Counted from the stretch's first letter, positions 18,465 through 27,482 are shown. The stretch: DNA of 50,715 nt from Edaphobacillus lindanitolerans (GCF_900156305.1 NZ_FTPL01000006.1:1-50715); one strand, 5' to 3'. The notes: generated by a model from the sequence alone, not told the origin. A program made the numbers and translations.

Positions 18465-18766
18465 CCGAACAGTTTGGTGAGGATATTGCGGGAATGGCCG
18501 TCTTCGTCATCGTAATGGAGCGTTTTCACGTTCCCCTCAAGTGTCAGAAGACCCTTGTCCACGTCAAGATGGACAATACGGAGTTCTTCTCCGCGGATCT
18601 GGAGCTGTCCCTGTGAAGTTCGGACGAGAAACTCCTCCTGGTCGAACCGGTCGATCGTCTTGACGGATGTGAGGTCCATCCGCTTCCGGTTGCGCATCGT
18701 GACCACATGGTCTCCGGAAGGGATGGCGTATGTTGGCGACGGGTTGTCCGTTTGCTGGAATTGCAT
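18461..18766 (-). CDS. yabP: Sporulation protein YabP
   Basis: Small protein of the YabP/YqfC family made in the mother cell. The product is 101 aa (B. subtilis 100) from the ATG at 18766, after AAGGGGG; the frame is open upstream without a ribosome site. The family pattern is a beta-rich domain with DHVVTMRNRKRMDLTSVKTI (about 19-38), EEFLVRTSQGQLQIRGEEL and a closing LTLEGNVKTLHYDD stretch. A nearly perfect sigma-E promoter lies about 40 bp upstream. Coupled to yabQ. Molecular function unknown. Confidence 0.9.
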   Translation of the reverse strand: MQFQQTDNPSPTYAIPSGDHVVTMRNRKRMDLTSVKTIDRFDQEEFLVRTSQGQLQIRGEELRIVHLDVDKGLLTLEGNVKTLHYDDEDGHSRNILTKLFG

Positions 18767-18805
18767 AGATCGTTCCCCCTTTGCTTGTCCTTGTCCGTTC
18801 ACCGC

Positions 18806-18835
18806 ATTGTATGAGCCGGGCGGCGGAAACATGAC
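18806..18835 (-). promoter_or_regulatory. Sigma-E (mother-cell) promoter of yabP-yabQ
   Basis: -10 CATACAAT (18806-18813) is a perfect match to the sigma-E consensus. The -35 GTCATGTT (18828-18835) is close to consensus and the spacer is 14 bp. yabP and yabQ are sigma-E genes in B. subtilis. Confidence 0.8.
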
Positions 18836-18891
18836 AGGGGGACGGGAAGGCGGACCGCCCTCATGCCGGGACGCCCATTCCGATGGCCCAT

Positions 18892-18933
18892 AAAAAACCG
18901 CCTGTGCCGTCACATGGACGGGCAGCAGGCGGT
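18892..18933 (-). terminator. Terminator after rqcP
   Basis: 8-bp stem ACCGCCTG/CAGGCGGT (18897-18904 and 18926-18933) with a T-run on the minus strand. It separates the vegetative yabM-yabN-rqcP unit from the sporulation yabP-yabQ unit. Confidence 0.88.
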
Positions 18934-18940
18934 ATCCGGA

Positions 18941-19231
18941 TCAATCTTCGTCGTCAATGAAGGCCGGGTCGACCTTCTCCAGCTTTTCTTCTTTCAGGAT
19001 GGTGAACATCGAGTCCGCTTCGTCTTTCTTGACGCTGTCCTTCAGCATATCCACGCGCGCCGTCACGAGTTTTTGCCCGAACCGGATGGCGAGCTCATCG
19101 CCTTCCTTCACAACGGTGGATGCCTTGGCGGTCTTGCCGTTCACGGTGATGCGCCCCTGGTCCGCCACTTCCTTGGCCAGCGTGCGGCGCTTGATCAGCC
19201 GGGACACTTTCAAAAATTTATCGAGTCTCAT
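18941..19231 (-). CDS. rqcP: Ribosome quality control S4-domain protein RqcP (YabO)
   Basis: Works with RqcH on stalled 50S-peptidyl-tRNA complexes to support C-terminal alanine tailing in B. subtilis. The 96 aa are mainly one S4 RNA-binding domain at residues 1-60 (MRLDKFLKVSRLIKRRTLA at the start), followed by an acidic tail. Also annotated as Hsp15-like. The start overlaps the mazG stop by 4 bp, so it ends the yabM-yabN-rqcP unit. Confidence 0.93.
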   Translation of the reverse strand: MRLDKFLKVSRLIKRRTLAKEVADQGRITVNGKTAKASTVVKEGDELAIRFGQKLVTARVDMLKDSVKKDEADSMFTILKEEKLEKVDPAFIDDED

Positions 19232-20688
19232 CGTTCTCTCTCCATTCTTTTCGCCTCGTTCCAGAACCCGTCGAGCTCTTCAAGCGTGTAGTTGCCGAAT
19301 CCCCCGCGGCCGGCCGCGGCCCGTTCCTCAACATGGGCGAATCGCCGCCTGAACTTCCGGTTGGCGCCCGTCATCGCCTCTTCTGGCGAGATGCTGCAGT
19401 AGCGGGCGATGTTCACGAGCGTGAACAATACATCGCCGAACTCCTCCGTCATCTCCTCTTTTTCCCCATTCGCCCACGCTTCGAGAAATTCCTGCCATTC
19501 TTCCTCGAACTTCTCTTTCGCTCCACCGGCGTCCGGCCAGGAAAAACCGGCTTTCGCCGCTTCCTTCTGATAATTGAACGATGTCAGGAGCGATGAGGAG
19601 ATCCGATCCTGGCCGTCCAGGATCGATCCGGATGCCTCCTTTTCCGCATCCTTGATCGCCTGCCAGTTCCTGACGACTTCATCCGCGTCTTTTGCTTTGG
19701 TATCGCCGAATACATGCGGATGCCGCCGGATCATTTTCTCGCCGGCTGATTCCAGCACATCTTCCATCGAGAAATAGCCCGCATCCTCTCCGATCTGCGC
19801 GTGCAGCAAAACCTGGAGGAGCACGTCACCGAGTTCACCGATGATCGCCTCGTCGTCGCCGGAATCGATGGCTTGTACGAGTTCATGGGCTTCTTCGATC
19901 ATGTACTTCTTGAGCGATTCATGGGTCTGCTTGCGATCCCATGGGCAGCCGTCCGGACTGCGCAGGATACGGATGATCTCCCGGTAGGCGGCCCATTCCT
20001 TCAGCTTGTCCCCGAGGCCGGCGACAGGCGGGACGTACACCGTCGTCAGATTGTCCGTTTTCACCGACCGGTCCAGCTCAAACAGCGGCACGGTGACGAG
20101 CGATTCCCCGGCCGACCCGGCGGCGGACACGATCGTCACCGGATGGTCGTAAGCGTACTTCTCCATGAGGGTGAGCTTCGCTTCGGAGGCGCTGAACTGG
20201 TCGTACACCTGGGCAATGAGCACATGATGGGACATGTTGACGTCATCCCTCCGGAAAGAGGTCCCGTCAATGAGCTGGAATCCGTCGATCGGGTCGATGC
20301 GCAGGGCACCGAACACCGCATCCAGGAAACTCTGTCCGCCTTCGATGTTCAGCCGGATCTTCCCTTCCTTCTCCGCCTGGACCAGGTGGGCGACCGTCTG
20401 CTCGGCGACAAGCGGATGGCCGGGCACCGCATACAGCACCGGTTCCTCTTTCACCAGCCCGATCAGCGTATCGGCGATCTCCCGATAGACGGGCGGGAAC
20501 TCGTCATGCTTCTCATAGACGGAGTCGAATGTCTCAATCTCCAGCCCTTCCGCCCGTAATTCGTCCAATACCGGGTGATCGGCGGTCCGGGCATAAAATT
20601 TTCCGGCCTGCTTCAGTTTCCGGTAGATCCCGATCGGCAGTTGGTCGAAATCACCCGCTCCGAGGCCGATCACAGTCAGTTCATTCAT
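19228..20688 (-). CDS. yabN: Bifunctional protein: tetrapyrrole-methylase-like domain fused to MazG NTP pyrophosphohydrolase (YabN)
   Basis: Probable house-cleaning NTP pyrophosphatase. The 486 aa have an N-terminal SAM-dependent methylase-type fold (about 1-220, starting LTVIGLGAGDFDQLPIG). A MazG domain follows (about 230-486) with the metal-binding EEAHELVQAIDSGDDEAIIG region; EExxE and a downstream ExxD are present. This fusion is the normal architecture in Bacillales. The substrate of the methylase-like part is unknown. It overlaps the genes on both sides by 4 bp. Confidence 0.94.
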   Translation of the reverse strand: MNELTVIGLGAGDFDQLPIGIYRKLKQAGKFYARTADHPVLDELRAEGLEIETFDSVYEKHDEFPPVYREIADTLIGLVKEEPVLYAVPGHPLVAEQTVAHLVQAEKEGKIRLNIEGGQSFLDAVFGALRIDPIDGFQLIDGTSFRRDDVNMSHHVLIAQVYDQFSASEAKLTLMEKYAYDHPVTIVSAAGSAGESLVTVPLFELDRSVKTDNLTTVYVPPVAGLGDKLKEWAAYREIIRILRSPDGCPWDRKQTHESLKKYMIEEAHELVQAIDSGDDEAIIGELGDVLLQVLLHAQIGEDAGYFSMEDVLESAGEKMIRRHPHVFGDTKAKDADEVVRNWQAIKDAEKEASGSILDGQDRISSSLLTSFNYQKEAAKAGFSWPDAGGAKEKFEEEWQEFLEAWANGEKEEMTEEFGDVLFTLVNIARYCSISPEEAMTGANRKFRRRFAHVEERAAAGRGGFGNYTLEELDGFWNEAKRMERER

Positions 20689-22298
20689 TCGGATCCCTCA
20701 CTTTTCCGGTTTTTGTTCAAATATAACTGCATTCCCGCAAGGCGTCTGCCGCCAGGCAGGAGATACCATTCCTTTTCCGATAAGATGCGGGACTTCGCGA
20801 TCGCCGCCAGAAACAGCGGGGCACCGATCGCCACAGCGGACAGGCCGGTGAGCATCGCCCCGGTCCTGGAAGGCAGGCCGGCGAACAGCCACTTGTCGGA
20901 AAGCCCCATCCAGGGGATGAGGACGGCCGCCATGAGGACCGATGCACCGATGACGGCGCGGTAGAACTTCCCGTCCGCCAGGCGGACCGTCCAGACCCGC
21001 TTGAAATAAACGAGGAGTCCGGCCGTCGCCGCGGCGAATCCGGCATTGCCCGCGATCGCCGCGCCCGTAATGCCCATGTCCGGGATGAGCAGCATATTCG
21101 CCAGCCCCTTCAGCACGAGCCCGCCGAATAAAATCAGCGCCGGAATCTTCACGCGGCCAAGCCCCTGCAAGACCGCCATGAGCGGCAGGATGAGCGACAG
21201 CCAGAATATCTGGAGGCAGAAGATCATCAGTGCGCCGGAACCGCTCCGCGTCTCAAAGAGCATCTCGTTCACATACGGCATGACGAGAATCAGCCCGAGC
21301 GACGCGGCCCAGCCGAACAGGAACGCGGCCCTCCAGGCCAGCTGGACGAACGGCTCGGCAGTCCGGCCCGACTTTTTCCCGATATGCGCAGCCACAAGGG
21401 GAACCATCGTGAGAGACAGCGTCGAAGCGATCAGGATGCCCATCTGCACGAGCGGCTGGCCCCGGTCATAGACCCCCTTCGCCTCCATGGCCGCCTCGCG
21501 CGACGAACCGGACGCGGTCATCAGGTTGAACATCGTAAACGAATCGATCAGCTGGAAAAACAGGAGGATGAGCGAGCTCAGGCTTGCAGCGAGGCTCACT
21601 GCCGTCAGTTCCCTGGCAACCGGCCAGAACGGAACCGCCACCCGGGAACGCAGATCGGGCCGGCCTTCCCATCTCCGGTACAACACCAGGATCAGGATGA
21701 CACCGGCCAACTCGCCGATCACGGTCCCCCACATCGCAGCCTCGCCCGCCCGGTAAAGCGACGCGCCGGCGGAAACGGCGATCCATGTCCCGGCCAGGAT
21801 GACCAGGACGCGGACCGCCTGCTCCGCAATCTGCGCTCCGGCGACGGGGCCCATCCTCCCCTGCGCCTGGAATGCCCCCTTCAAAAGAGCCAGCAGCGGC
21901 ATGAGCAGGATGACGACCGATCCGGTCCGGAGCAGCGGTGCCAGAGCCCGGTCGCCCATCCATCCGGTGATCGTCCCGGCGCCGGCGAACAGGACCAGGA
22001 ACGACAGACCGGACACGGCAGCCAGGTAAAGGAGGGCGATCCGCATGACTCCCCCTGCCTCCTCACGGTCCCGGTCTGCCAGGATCTTGGAAATGGCGAC
22101 CGCAAACCCGGATGATGTCCAGACGGTCATGATTCCGATGAACGGATACACCTGCTGGTATATGTAGAAGCCTTTGTCACCGACAAGGTTCTGGAACGGC
22201 ACACGGTAAACCGCGCTCAGGATCTTGACGATGATTCCGGCGGCGGCCAGCATGGCCGCGCCTTTCATGAACGTTTTCATGTTCCATTGCTGTTGCAT
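20685..22298 (-). CDS. yabM: Polysaccharide/lipid flippase of the SpoVB/MurJ type (YabM)
   Basis: Polytopic membrane protein of the MVF/PST transporter superfamily, probably moving a lipid-linked glycan across the membrane. The product is about 537 aa from the ATG at 22298, which follows AGAAGGAAG; an ATG 18 bases later is also possible. Roughly 12-14 hydrophobic segments cover most of the length. The N-terminus GAAMLAAAGIIVKILSAVYR is typical of SpoVB relatives. Being in a vegetative operon, it is more likely a general flippase than SpoVB itself. The exact substrate is not known. Confidence 0.88.
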   Translation of the reverse strand: MQQQWNMKTFMKGAAMLAAAGIIVKILSAVYRVPFQNLVGDKGFYIYQQVYPFIGIMTVWTSSGFAVAISKILADRDREEAGGVMRIALLYLAAVSGLSFLVLFAGAGTITGWMGDRALAPLLRTGSVVILLMPLLALLKGAFQAQGRMGPVAGAQIAEQAVRVLVILAGTWIAVSAGASLYRAGEAAMWGTVIGELAGVILILVLYRRWEGRPDLRSRVAVPFWPVARELTAVSLAASLSSLILLFFQLIDSFTMFNLMTASGSSREAAMEAKGVYDRGQPLVQMGILIASTLSLTMVPLVAAHIGKKSGRTAEPFVQLAWRAAFLFGWAASLGLILVMPYVNEMLFETRSGSGALMIFCLQIFWLSLILPLMAVLQGLGRVKIPALILFGGLVLKGLANMLLIPDMGITGAAIAGNAGFAAATAGLLVYFKRVWTVRLADGKFYRAVIGASVLMAAVLIPWMGLSDKWLFAGLPSRTGAMLTGLSAVAIGAPLFLAAIAKSRILSEKEWYLLPGGRRLAGMQLYLNKNRKSEGSE

Positions 22299-22335
22299 GC
22301 TTGGTCTGCTTCCTTCTGTTGGCGGGATTGGCCCC

Positions 22336-22344
22336 ATTATAACA
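22336..22344 (-). promoter_or_regulatory. Extended -10 promoter of yabM-yabN-rqcP
   Basis: TGT-TATAAT read on the minus strand gives a perfect -10 with the TG extension. No good -35 is seen. The same ten-base stretch CATGTTATAA occurs at the yaaO promoter (50553-50561). Confidence 0.65.
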
Positions 22345-22357
22345 TGCCGCTCCATGC

Positions 22358-22418
22358 AAAACCGGGAAGGGCCGCCACGCGCCCGGAATCGTCCGGTTTC
22401 GCGTGGCGGCCCTTCCCG
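22358..22418 (-). terminator. Terminator after spoVT with 19-bp perfect stem
   Basis: Arms 22363-22381 and 22400-22418 are perfectly complementary over 19 bp, very GC-rich, with an 18-base loop. The minus strand then reads G-TTTT. It is the longest stem in the window. Confidence 0.85.
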
Positions 22419-22428
22419 CCTGTCTCTA

Positions 22429-22965
22429 TCATGGTTCCATTTGCTTGCCGAGAAAATGTGCAGCCGTTTCAGCCGTTTTCAGTTCAGCTTCACCGATAAA
22501 ATGTACTTTTGACAGCAGGTAGACGGCCCCGATCGGGTCTCCGCCCGAAATGATCGGACAGATACAGGAGGATTTCACTTGTTCGACCTGGCCTTGCACC
22601 CACTCCAGCGTTTTTTCGTTTTTTTCCACGACGGGCGTCCGTCCGAGCATCAAATCTTCCAAATCCGGCGAGATGCGCTTGCCGAGGTAGTCTTTCTTGG
22701 AAAGGCCCGCCACTGCAATCACTTCGTCCCGGTCGCTGATCAGCGCCGGTGTGCCGAGCGTTTCATAAAGCGTGTCTGCATATTCTCGGGCAAAGTTGCC
22801 GAGTTCGCTGATCGGAGAGTATTTCTTCAGGATGACTTCCCCGTCCCGGTCCGTGTAAATCTCGAGGGGGTCACCTTCCCGTATTCGCATCGTCCGTCTG
22901 ATTTCCTTCGGGATGACGATCCTACCAAGGTCGTCGATCCGCCGGACAATTCCGGTTGCTCTCAT
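22429..22965 (-). CDS. spoVT: Stage V sporulation transcription regulator SpoVT
   Basis: Forespore regulator that adjusts sigma-G-dependent genes. The 178 aa have an AbrB-like swapped-hairpin DNA-binding domain (residues 1-50, MRATGIVRRIDDLGRIVIPK and EIRRTMRIREGDPLEIY) and a C-terminal GAF-type sensor domain (about 55-178). The DNA-binding part is clearly paralogous to AbrB at 43509-43799. A sigma-G-type promoter lies just upstream, overlapping the end of mfd. A strong terminator follows, so it is monocistronic. Confidence 0.97.
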   Translation of the reverse strand: MRATGIVRRIDDLGRIVIPKEIRRTMRIREGDPLEIYTDRDGEVILKKYSPISELGNFAREYADTLYETLGTPALISDRDEVIAVAGLSKKDYLGKRISPDLEDLMLGRTPVVEKNEKTLEWVQGQVEQVKSSCICPIISGGDPIGAVYLLSKVHFIGEAELKTAETAAHFLGKQMEP

Positions 22966-23010
22966 TCGTGATGCCTCGCTTTCGACAGTTCGATTATGTG
23001 CCCGCGGGGT

Positions 23011-23041
23011 TAGTATGCATCACGAATCGCCAATTTATGCA
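23011..23041 (-). promoter_or_regulatory. Sigma-G (forespore) promoter of spoVT
   Basis: -35 TGCATAA (23035-23041) and -10 CATACTA (23011-23017) with a 17-bp spacer match the sigma-G pattern. spoVT is a sigma-G gene in B. subtilis. Confidence 0.75.
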
Positions 23042-23050
23042 ATCACGAAA

Positions 23051-26000
23051 TCAGGCAGCTTCTTTTCTTGCTTTGGGCAACAGCTCCATGACCGCCTCCA
23101 GCACATCGAAGGCTTTCATCTTGCCGGTTTTTTTCGAGTCGATCGTTAAAAGCAGCCGGCCGCCTTCCATATGGAAGCCGACCGCGCGGCCAAAGCGCAT
23201 GGTCTCTTCCATGATCTTCGGGCCGTCCGCCTGCCCGGTCCCCTGTTCGGAAAGCGAGATGATGAGACGGTCCCCTTTTTGCTTGATGGACTCGACTCCG
23301 GCCTGCCGGCCCCAGACTTTCATCCGGCCGATCTTCAGCAGCTGTTCGGCTTCAAGCGGGAGATCCCCGAAACGGTCGGACATCTCATCGACGAGCTCCG
23401 AGTAATCCGACTCGGCGGACATCGCCTTGACGCGCTTGTACATCTGGATCTTCTGGAATCCGTCCGGAATATATGAATCGGGAATATAGGCGTCTTCGTG
23501 CAGCACGATTTCAAGGTCCCGGGCTTCCTCTTCGGTCCGTTCGCCGCGCCGTTCGGCAATCGCCTCCTCGAGCATATGGGAATACATATCGAAGCCGACC
23601 GAGTCGATGAACCCGGACTGCTGGGCCCCGAGCAGATTGCCTGCGCCTCGGATCGACAGGTCTCGCATCGCGATCTTGAAGCCGGACCCGAGTTCCGTGA
23701 ATTCCTTGATGGCCTGCAGCCGGTTTTCGGCCACATCCGTCAAAACCTTATTTCGCTGATAAAGGAAGTACGCATACGCGATCCGGTTCGACCGGCCGAC
23801 GCGTCCCCGGAGCTGATAAAGCTGGGACAGCCCCATCCGGTCGGCATCATGGACGATGAGCGTGTTGACGTTCGGAATATCGACGCCCGTTTCGATGATC
23901 GTCGTCGTGACGAGCACGTCATACTCCCCTTCGAGGAATGCCAGGATGACCCCTTCGAGCTCCGACTCCGACATCTGGCCGTGGGCTGTCGCAATCCGCG
24001 CATCCGGGGCGAGCATGCTGATTTCTTCCGCTTTCCTCGCCATGTCCTCCACGCGGTTATACAAGTAGAACACCTGGCCGCCCCTCGCCATTTCACGCTC
24101 GATCGCCTCCCGGACAATCGCCCCGTTGCTTTCCATGACATACGTCTGAACCGGGAAGCGGTTCGCCGGCGGCGTCTCGATGACCGACAGATCCCGCACC
24201 CCGATCATCGACATATGGAGCGTCCGCGGGATCGGCGTCGCCGTGAGGGTGAGCACGTCCACATTCGTCTTCAGCTTCTTGATCTTCTCTTTGTGGGTGA
24301 CCCCGAAGCGCTGCTCCTCGTCGACAATGAGGAGGCCGAGGTCTTGGTACTCAATGTCTTTTGACAACAGGCGGTGCGTGCCGACAACGATATCGACCGT
24401 GCCGTCCTTGAGTCCCCTGATTGTCTCGGTGTGCTGCTTTTTCGTGCCGAACCGGCTCAGCATCCGGACTTCCACCGGAAAACCGGAAAACCGTTCTTTC
24501 ATCGTTTCAAAGTGTTGCTGGGCGAGGATCGTCGTCGGCACGAGGAACGCGACCTGCTTGCCGTCCGAAACGGCCTTGAACGCGGCCCGGATGGCGACTT
24601 CCGTCTTGCCGTATCCGACGTCCCCGCACAGGAGCCGGTCCATCGGACGGATGCTCTCCATGTCCCGCTTGATCTCTTCGATCGAGCGGAGCTGGTCGTC
24701 GGTCTCATCGTACGGGAATGCGGATTCGAATGCATGCTGCATGTCATCGTCGGCCGGGAACGCGTGCCCCCGTTCGGCTTCGCGCTTTGCGTACAGCTTG
24801 ATGAGGTCGTCGGCAATATCCCTGACCGCCTTGGAAACTTTGCTTTTCGTCTTTTTCCATTCGGTCCCGCCGAGCTTGTGGATCTTCGGCTCGCGGTCCT
24901 CGGATGCGACATATTTCTGGATGAGGTCGATCTGGTCCGCCGGCACGTACAGTTTGTCATCCCCGCGGTAATTGATATGGAGATAATCCTTATGAGTGCC
25001 GTTGACTTCAAGTGTTTCGATGCCCAGATACTTCCCGATGCCGTGCTGGACATGGACCACATAATCACCGGGCTTGATCTCGGAATAGCTTTTGATCCGT
25101 TCGGCGTTCGACAGCTTCTGGGGCCGGGACTTGCGCCGGGCTTTCTGACGGAACAGCTCCGAATCGGTGACCAGCGCCAGTTTTCGCTGCGGCAGCTCGA
25201 AGCCGGACGAGAGGTCGCCCTCGATGATATGGATGCCGGGACCCGGCACTTTGCCGGCTTCCGGTACATCCGCCTCCATCCCGTAATCTTCGAGGATGGC
25301 CCGGACCTTTTCCTGGCGGCCTTCCCCGTCTGCGGTGATCAGGACCGTATAGCCCGCCATCTGCCACCGCTCCGCCTCGGATTTCAGCAGGTTCATCTGT
25401 CCGTGGAACTGCTGCATCGGCTTGCAGGAAATCTGGATCGTCTCCTTCAGCACAACGCCCGGCATCGAGCGGGCGAACAGGGAAAGATAGGCCTTGCGCT
25501 GGCGGGTCATCGCCTCGATCTCCTTGAACGAATGGCTGATGCGTGCGGCGTGGACCGTCTTGCCTTCCGCGAGCATATCCATCTGCCATTCGCCCTCCTG
25601 CCGTTCAAGAGATTCGGCGACTTCCAGGATGCGGCCCGCCTCGTCATAGAAGACGATGCCGTCGGCGGAGAAATAATCCCCGAGGAACGAGTCCGCTCCA
25701 ACGAGTGAGGCAAACCGGTTGACGGAATCCGGGATATCCCCGTCCCGCAGCAGCGCGATCGTTTCCCGGATATTGGACAGGAGCATCTCCTTTGCCGTTT
25801 CGTCCTTCAGCTTTTTCAGGCTGTTGCCGAGTTCTTCCTCGAGCCGGTCAGCAAGAAGGGACAGCCGGTCCTCCGTCCAGGTGAACTCGGAAGCGGGCAG
25901 GATCCGGATGTCCTCCAGCCTGCCGGTCGAGCGCTGGTCCTCCGCCGAGAACGTCCGGATGGAATCGACTTCCGAATCGAACAGTTCGATCCGGACCGGT

Positions 26001-26569
26001 TCATCCCGGTCGAGGCTGTAAATGTCGAGGATTCCGCCGCGCAGCGAAAACTCCCCGGGTGCAGTCACCATCGGCTGGCGGGAGTAGCCCATGGCCACGA
26101 GCCGCGCCGCCCATCCGGCAGGGTCGATTTCATCCCCTGTTTTGGCCGTCAGGATGGAGGCCGACCATTCCCCGGGTGCCGGCAGGAGCTTCCGCAGACC
26201 GGCAATCGGCGTGACGAAGACGCCCGTCTCCCCGTGGAGCAGCCTGTCGAGCGTATCAATCCGCTGGGCCCGGAGCTCCGGACTTGAAACGGACAGTTCC
26301 GCGGCCGTCAGTTCATCCGCAGGATACAGGTGGACCCGCTCTTCCCCGGCGAGCCTGGCCAGGTCCTCATAAGTCCGCTGGGCTTGAAGCATATTCGGTT
26401 CAATGATGAGCAGAGGGGCCCCCAGTTCGCGGGCGGCAAGGGCAAAAAGTGCGGGCCTTGCGCCGCCGGCAAGCCCCGTGACGAGCTGCCGGTCCCTGCC
26501 GGCCTTCAGCTGTCCGAGGAGTTCGGGGATTTCCCCGCCCTCTGCCAAAACATCGAGTATCTCTTTCAT
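23051..26569 (-). CDS. mfd: Transcription-repair coupling factor
   Basis: Removes stalled RNA polymerase at DNA lesions and recruits UvrA. The product is 1172 aa (B. subtilis 1177) from the ATG at 26569, after AAAGG. In order: a UvrB-like N-terminal domain (about 1-350), the RNA-polymerase-interacting CarD-like domain (about 480-560, GDYVVHVQHGIGKYLG), then a RecG-like superfamily 2 translocase. The translocase has Walker A GDVGYGKTEV and the DEEQ box (VDEEQRFG) in the second half, and a C-terminal TRCF domain follows. No terminator is seen before the spoVT promoter. Confidence 0.98.
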   Translation of the reverse strand: MKEILDVLAEGGEIPELLGQLKAGRDRQLVTGLAGGARPALFALAARELGAPLLIIEPNMLQAQRTYEDLARLAGEERVHLYPADELTAAELSVSSPELRAQRIDTLDRLLHGETGVFVTPIAGLRKLLPAPGEWSASILTAKTGDEIDPAGWAARLVAMGYSRQPMVTAPGEFSLRGGILDIYSLDRDEPVRIELFDSEVDSIRTFSAEDQRSTGRLEDIRILPASEFTWTEDRLSLLADRLEEELGNSLKKLKDETAKEMLLSNIRETIALLRDGDIPDSVNRFASLVGADSFLGDYFSADGIVFYDEAGRILEVAESLERQEGEWQMDMLAEGKTVHAARISHSFKEIEAMTRQRKAYLSLFARSMPGVVLKETIQISCKPMQQFHGQMNLLKSEAERWQMAGYTVLITADGEGRQEKVRAILEDYGMEADVPEAGKVPGPGIHIIEGDLSSGFELPQRKLALVTDSELFRQKARRKSRPQKLSNAERIKSYSEIKPGDYVVHVQHGIGKYLGIETLEVNGTHKDYLHINYRGDDKLYVPADQIDLIQKYVASEDREPKIHKLGGTEWKKTKSKVSKAVRDIADDLIKLYAKREAERGHAFPADDDMQHAFESAFPYDETDDQLRSIEEIKRDMESIRPMDRLLCGDVGYGKTEVAIRAAFKAVSDGKQVAFLVPTTILAQQHFETMKERFSGFPVEVRMLSRFGTKKQHTETIRGLKDGTVDIVVGTHRLLSKDIEYQDLGLLIVDEEQRFGVTHKEKIKKLKTNVDVLTLTATPIPRTLHMSMIGVRDLSVIETPPANRFPVQTYVMESNGAIVREAIEREMARGGQVFYLYNRVEDMARKAEEISMLAPDARIATAHGQMSESELEGVILAFLEGEYDVLVTTTIIETGVDIPNVNTLIVHDADRMGLSQLYQLRGRVGRSNRIAYAYFLYQRNKVLTDVAENRLQAIKEFTELGSGFKIAMRDLSIRGAGNLLGAQQSGFIDSVGFDMYSHMLEEAIAERRGERTEEEARDLEIVLHEDAYIPDSYIPDGFQKIQMYKRVKAMSAESDYSELVDEMSDRFGDLPLEAEQLLKIGRMKVWGRQAGVESIKQKGDRLIISLSEQGTGQADGPKIMEETMRFGRAVGFHMEGGRLLLTIDSKKTGKMKAFDVLEAVMELLPKARKEAA

Positions 26570-26594
26570 TCGTTCCATCCTTTCGAGAAAACAG

Positions 26595-26626
26595 AAAAAG
26601 CCTTGGACACCCTCAGGTGCCAAAGC
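26595..26626 (-). terminator. Terminator between fin and mfd
   Basis: Stem GCTTTGG-CACC/GGGTG-TCCAAGGC with a short loop, followed by TTTTT on the minus strand. It lies 6 bp after the fin stop and separates forespore-type expression of fin from mfd. Confidence 0.75.
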
Positions 26627-26632
26627 AACGGC

Positions 26633-26860
26633 TCATTGCAGCCATTTCTGCAGTGCGTAGTAGTCGGGGAATTGGCCGAGCGACTCCTGGCAGTGTTCAC
26701 AGATGCACCGCACCGTCACTTCGCCGTCCTCCCCTTCGGTGATGAAATCTTCCGCTTCCCCGTCCGCGAGCCGGTGCAGGGCCTGCACCTCTCCGGCTGA
26801 ACCGAACGGGAGCCGGCCGACTTCCGTCTCGCAGTGCCGGCAGTGATAACGGATTGCCAT
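26633..26860 (-). CDS. fin: Anti-sigma-F factor Fin
   Basis: Small zinc protein that inhibits sigma-F so that sigma-G can take over RNA polymerase in the forespore. The 75 aa (B. subtilis 76) carry two CxxC pairs, CRHC (about residues 7-10) and CEHC (about 54-57), as expected for the zinc site, and end YYALQKWLQ. GGAAGGAGG lies about 10 bases before the ATG. It is B. subtilis YabK by position, between pth and mfd. A forespore-type promoter is possible just upstream. Confidence 0.9.
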   Translation of the reverse strand: MAIRYHCRHCETEVGRLPFGSAGEVQALHRLADGEAEDFITEGEDGEVTVRCICEHCQESLGQFPDYYALQKWLQ

Positions 26861-26889
26861 CTCGGGCGGCCCCTCCTTCCTTTTCCGTC

Positions 26890-26918
26890 AGTATAGGCGG
26901 GAAAAGGCGGGGTTATGC
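26890..26918 (-). promoter_or_regulatory. Possible forespore (sigma-F/G) promoter of fin
   Basis: -35 GCATAA (26913-26918) and a -10-like TATACT (26890-26895) with a 17-bp spacer, directly after the pth stop. The -35 has the forespore sigma pattern and resembles the spoVT one. The -10 is ambiguous between sigma-A and sigma-G. Confidence 0.42.
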
Positions 26919-27482
26919 TCAGCGCGCATTGAATTCATTCATGATGTCGAGGAACTCCCGCGAGAGGAACGCCTCACATGCATCCGCCGCATGACCGGCG
27001 GCTTCCTGCATGACCGGCTCTTCCTCTTTCGTGAACCGGGACAGCACATAGTCCGTGATGGCCATCGGACCATCCGGACGGCCGATGCCGACCCGGATCC
27101 GGTTGAATTCCTGCGTACCGAGATGCCGGATGATCGATTTCATGCCGTTGTGGCCGCCGCCGCTCCCTTTCTGGCGGAGCCGCAGCTTTCCGGGCGGCAG
27201 ATCGAGGTCATCATAGATGACGACCAGGTCTTCCTCCGCGATATCGAAGTAGTCCATCATCGGACGGACACATTCCCCGGAAAGGTTCATGTAGGTGAGC
27301 GGCTTGACGAGCAGCGCCTTGCCTTCCGGCCGGTGTACGGTTGCAAACATGCCGTTGTATTTGGTCTGATTCAGCGGAGCGCCCCAGCGGTCTGCAAGCA
27401 GATCGACGGCATCAAAGCCGATATTGTGGCGCGTCCGTTCATATTGCCGGCCCGGATTTCCGAGCCCGACGATCATTTTCAT
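26919..27482 (-). CDS. pth: Peptidyl-tRNA hydrolase
   Basis: Recycles peptidyl-tRNA released from ribosomes; allelic to spoVC in B. subtilis. The product is 187 aa from the ATG at 27482. An ATG two codons upstream sits only 3 bases from the ribosome site and is less likely. The family signatures are [21 protein letters not shown] at the N-terminus, with the catalytic His in RHNIG, and [10 protein letters not shown] (about 108-117). It follows ctc at 96 bp. Confidence 0.97.
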   Translation of the reverse strand: MKMIVGLGNPGRQYERTRHNIGFDAVDLLADRWGAPLNQTKYNGMFATVHRPEGKALLVKPLTYMNLSGECVRPMMDYFDIAEEDLVVIYDDLDLPPGKLRLRQKGSGGGHNGMKSIIRHLGTQEFNRIRVGIGRPDGPMAITDYVLSRFTKEEEPVMQEAAGHAADACEAFLSREFLDIMNEFNAR

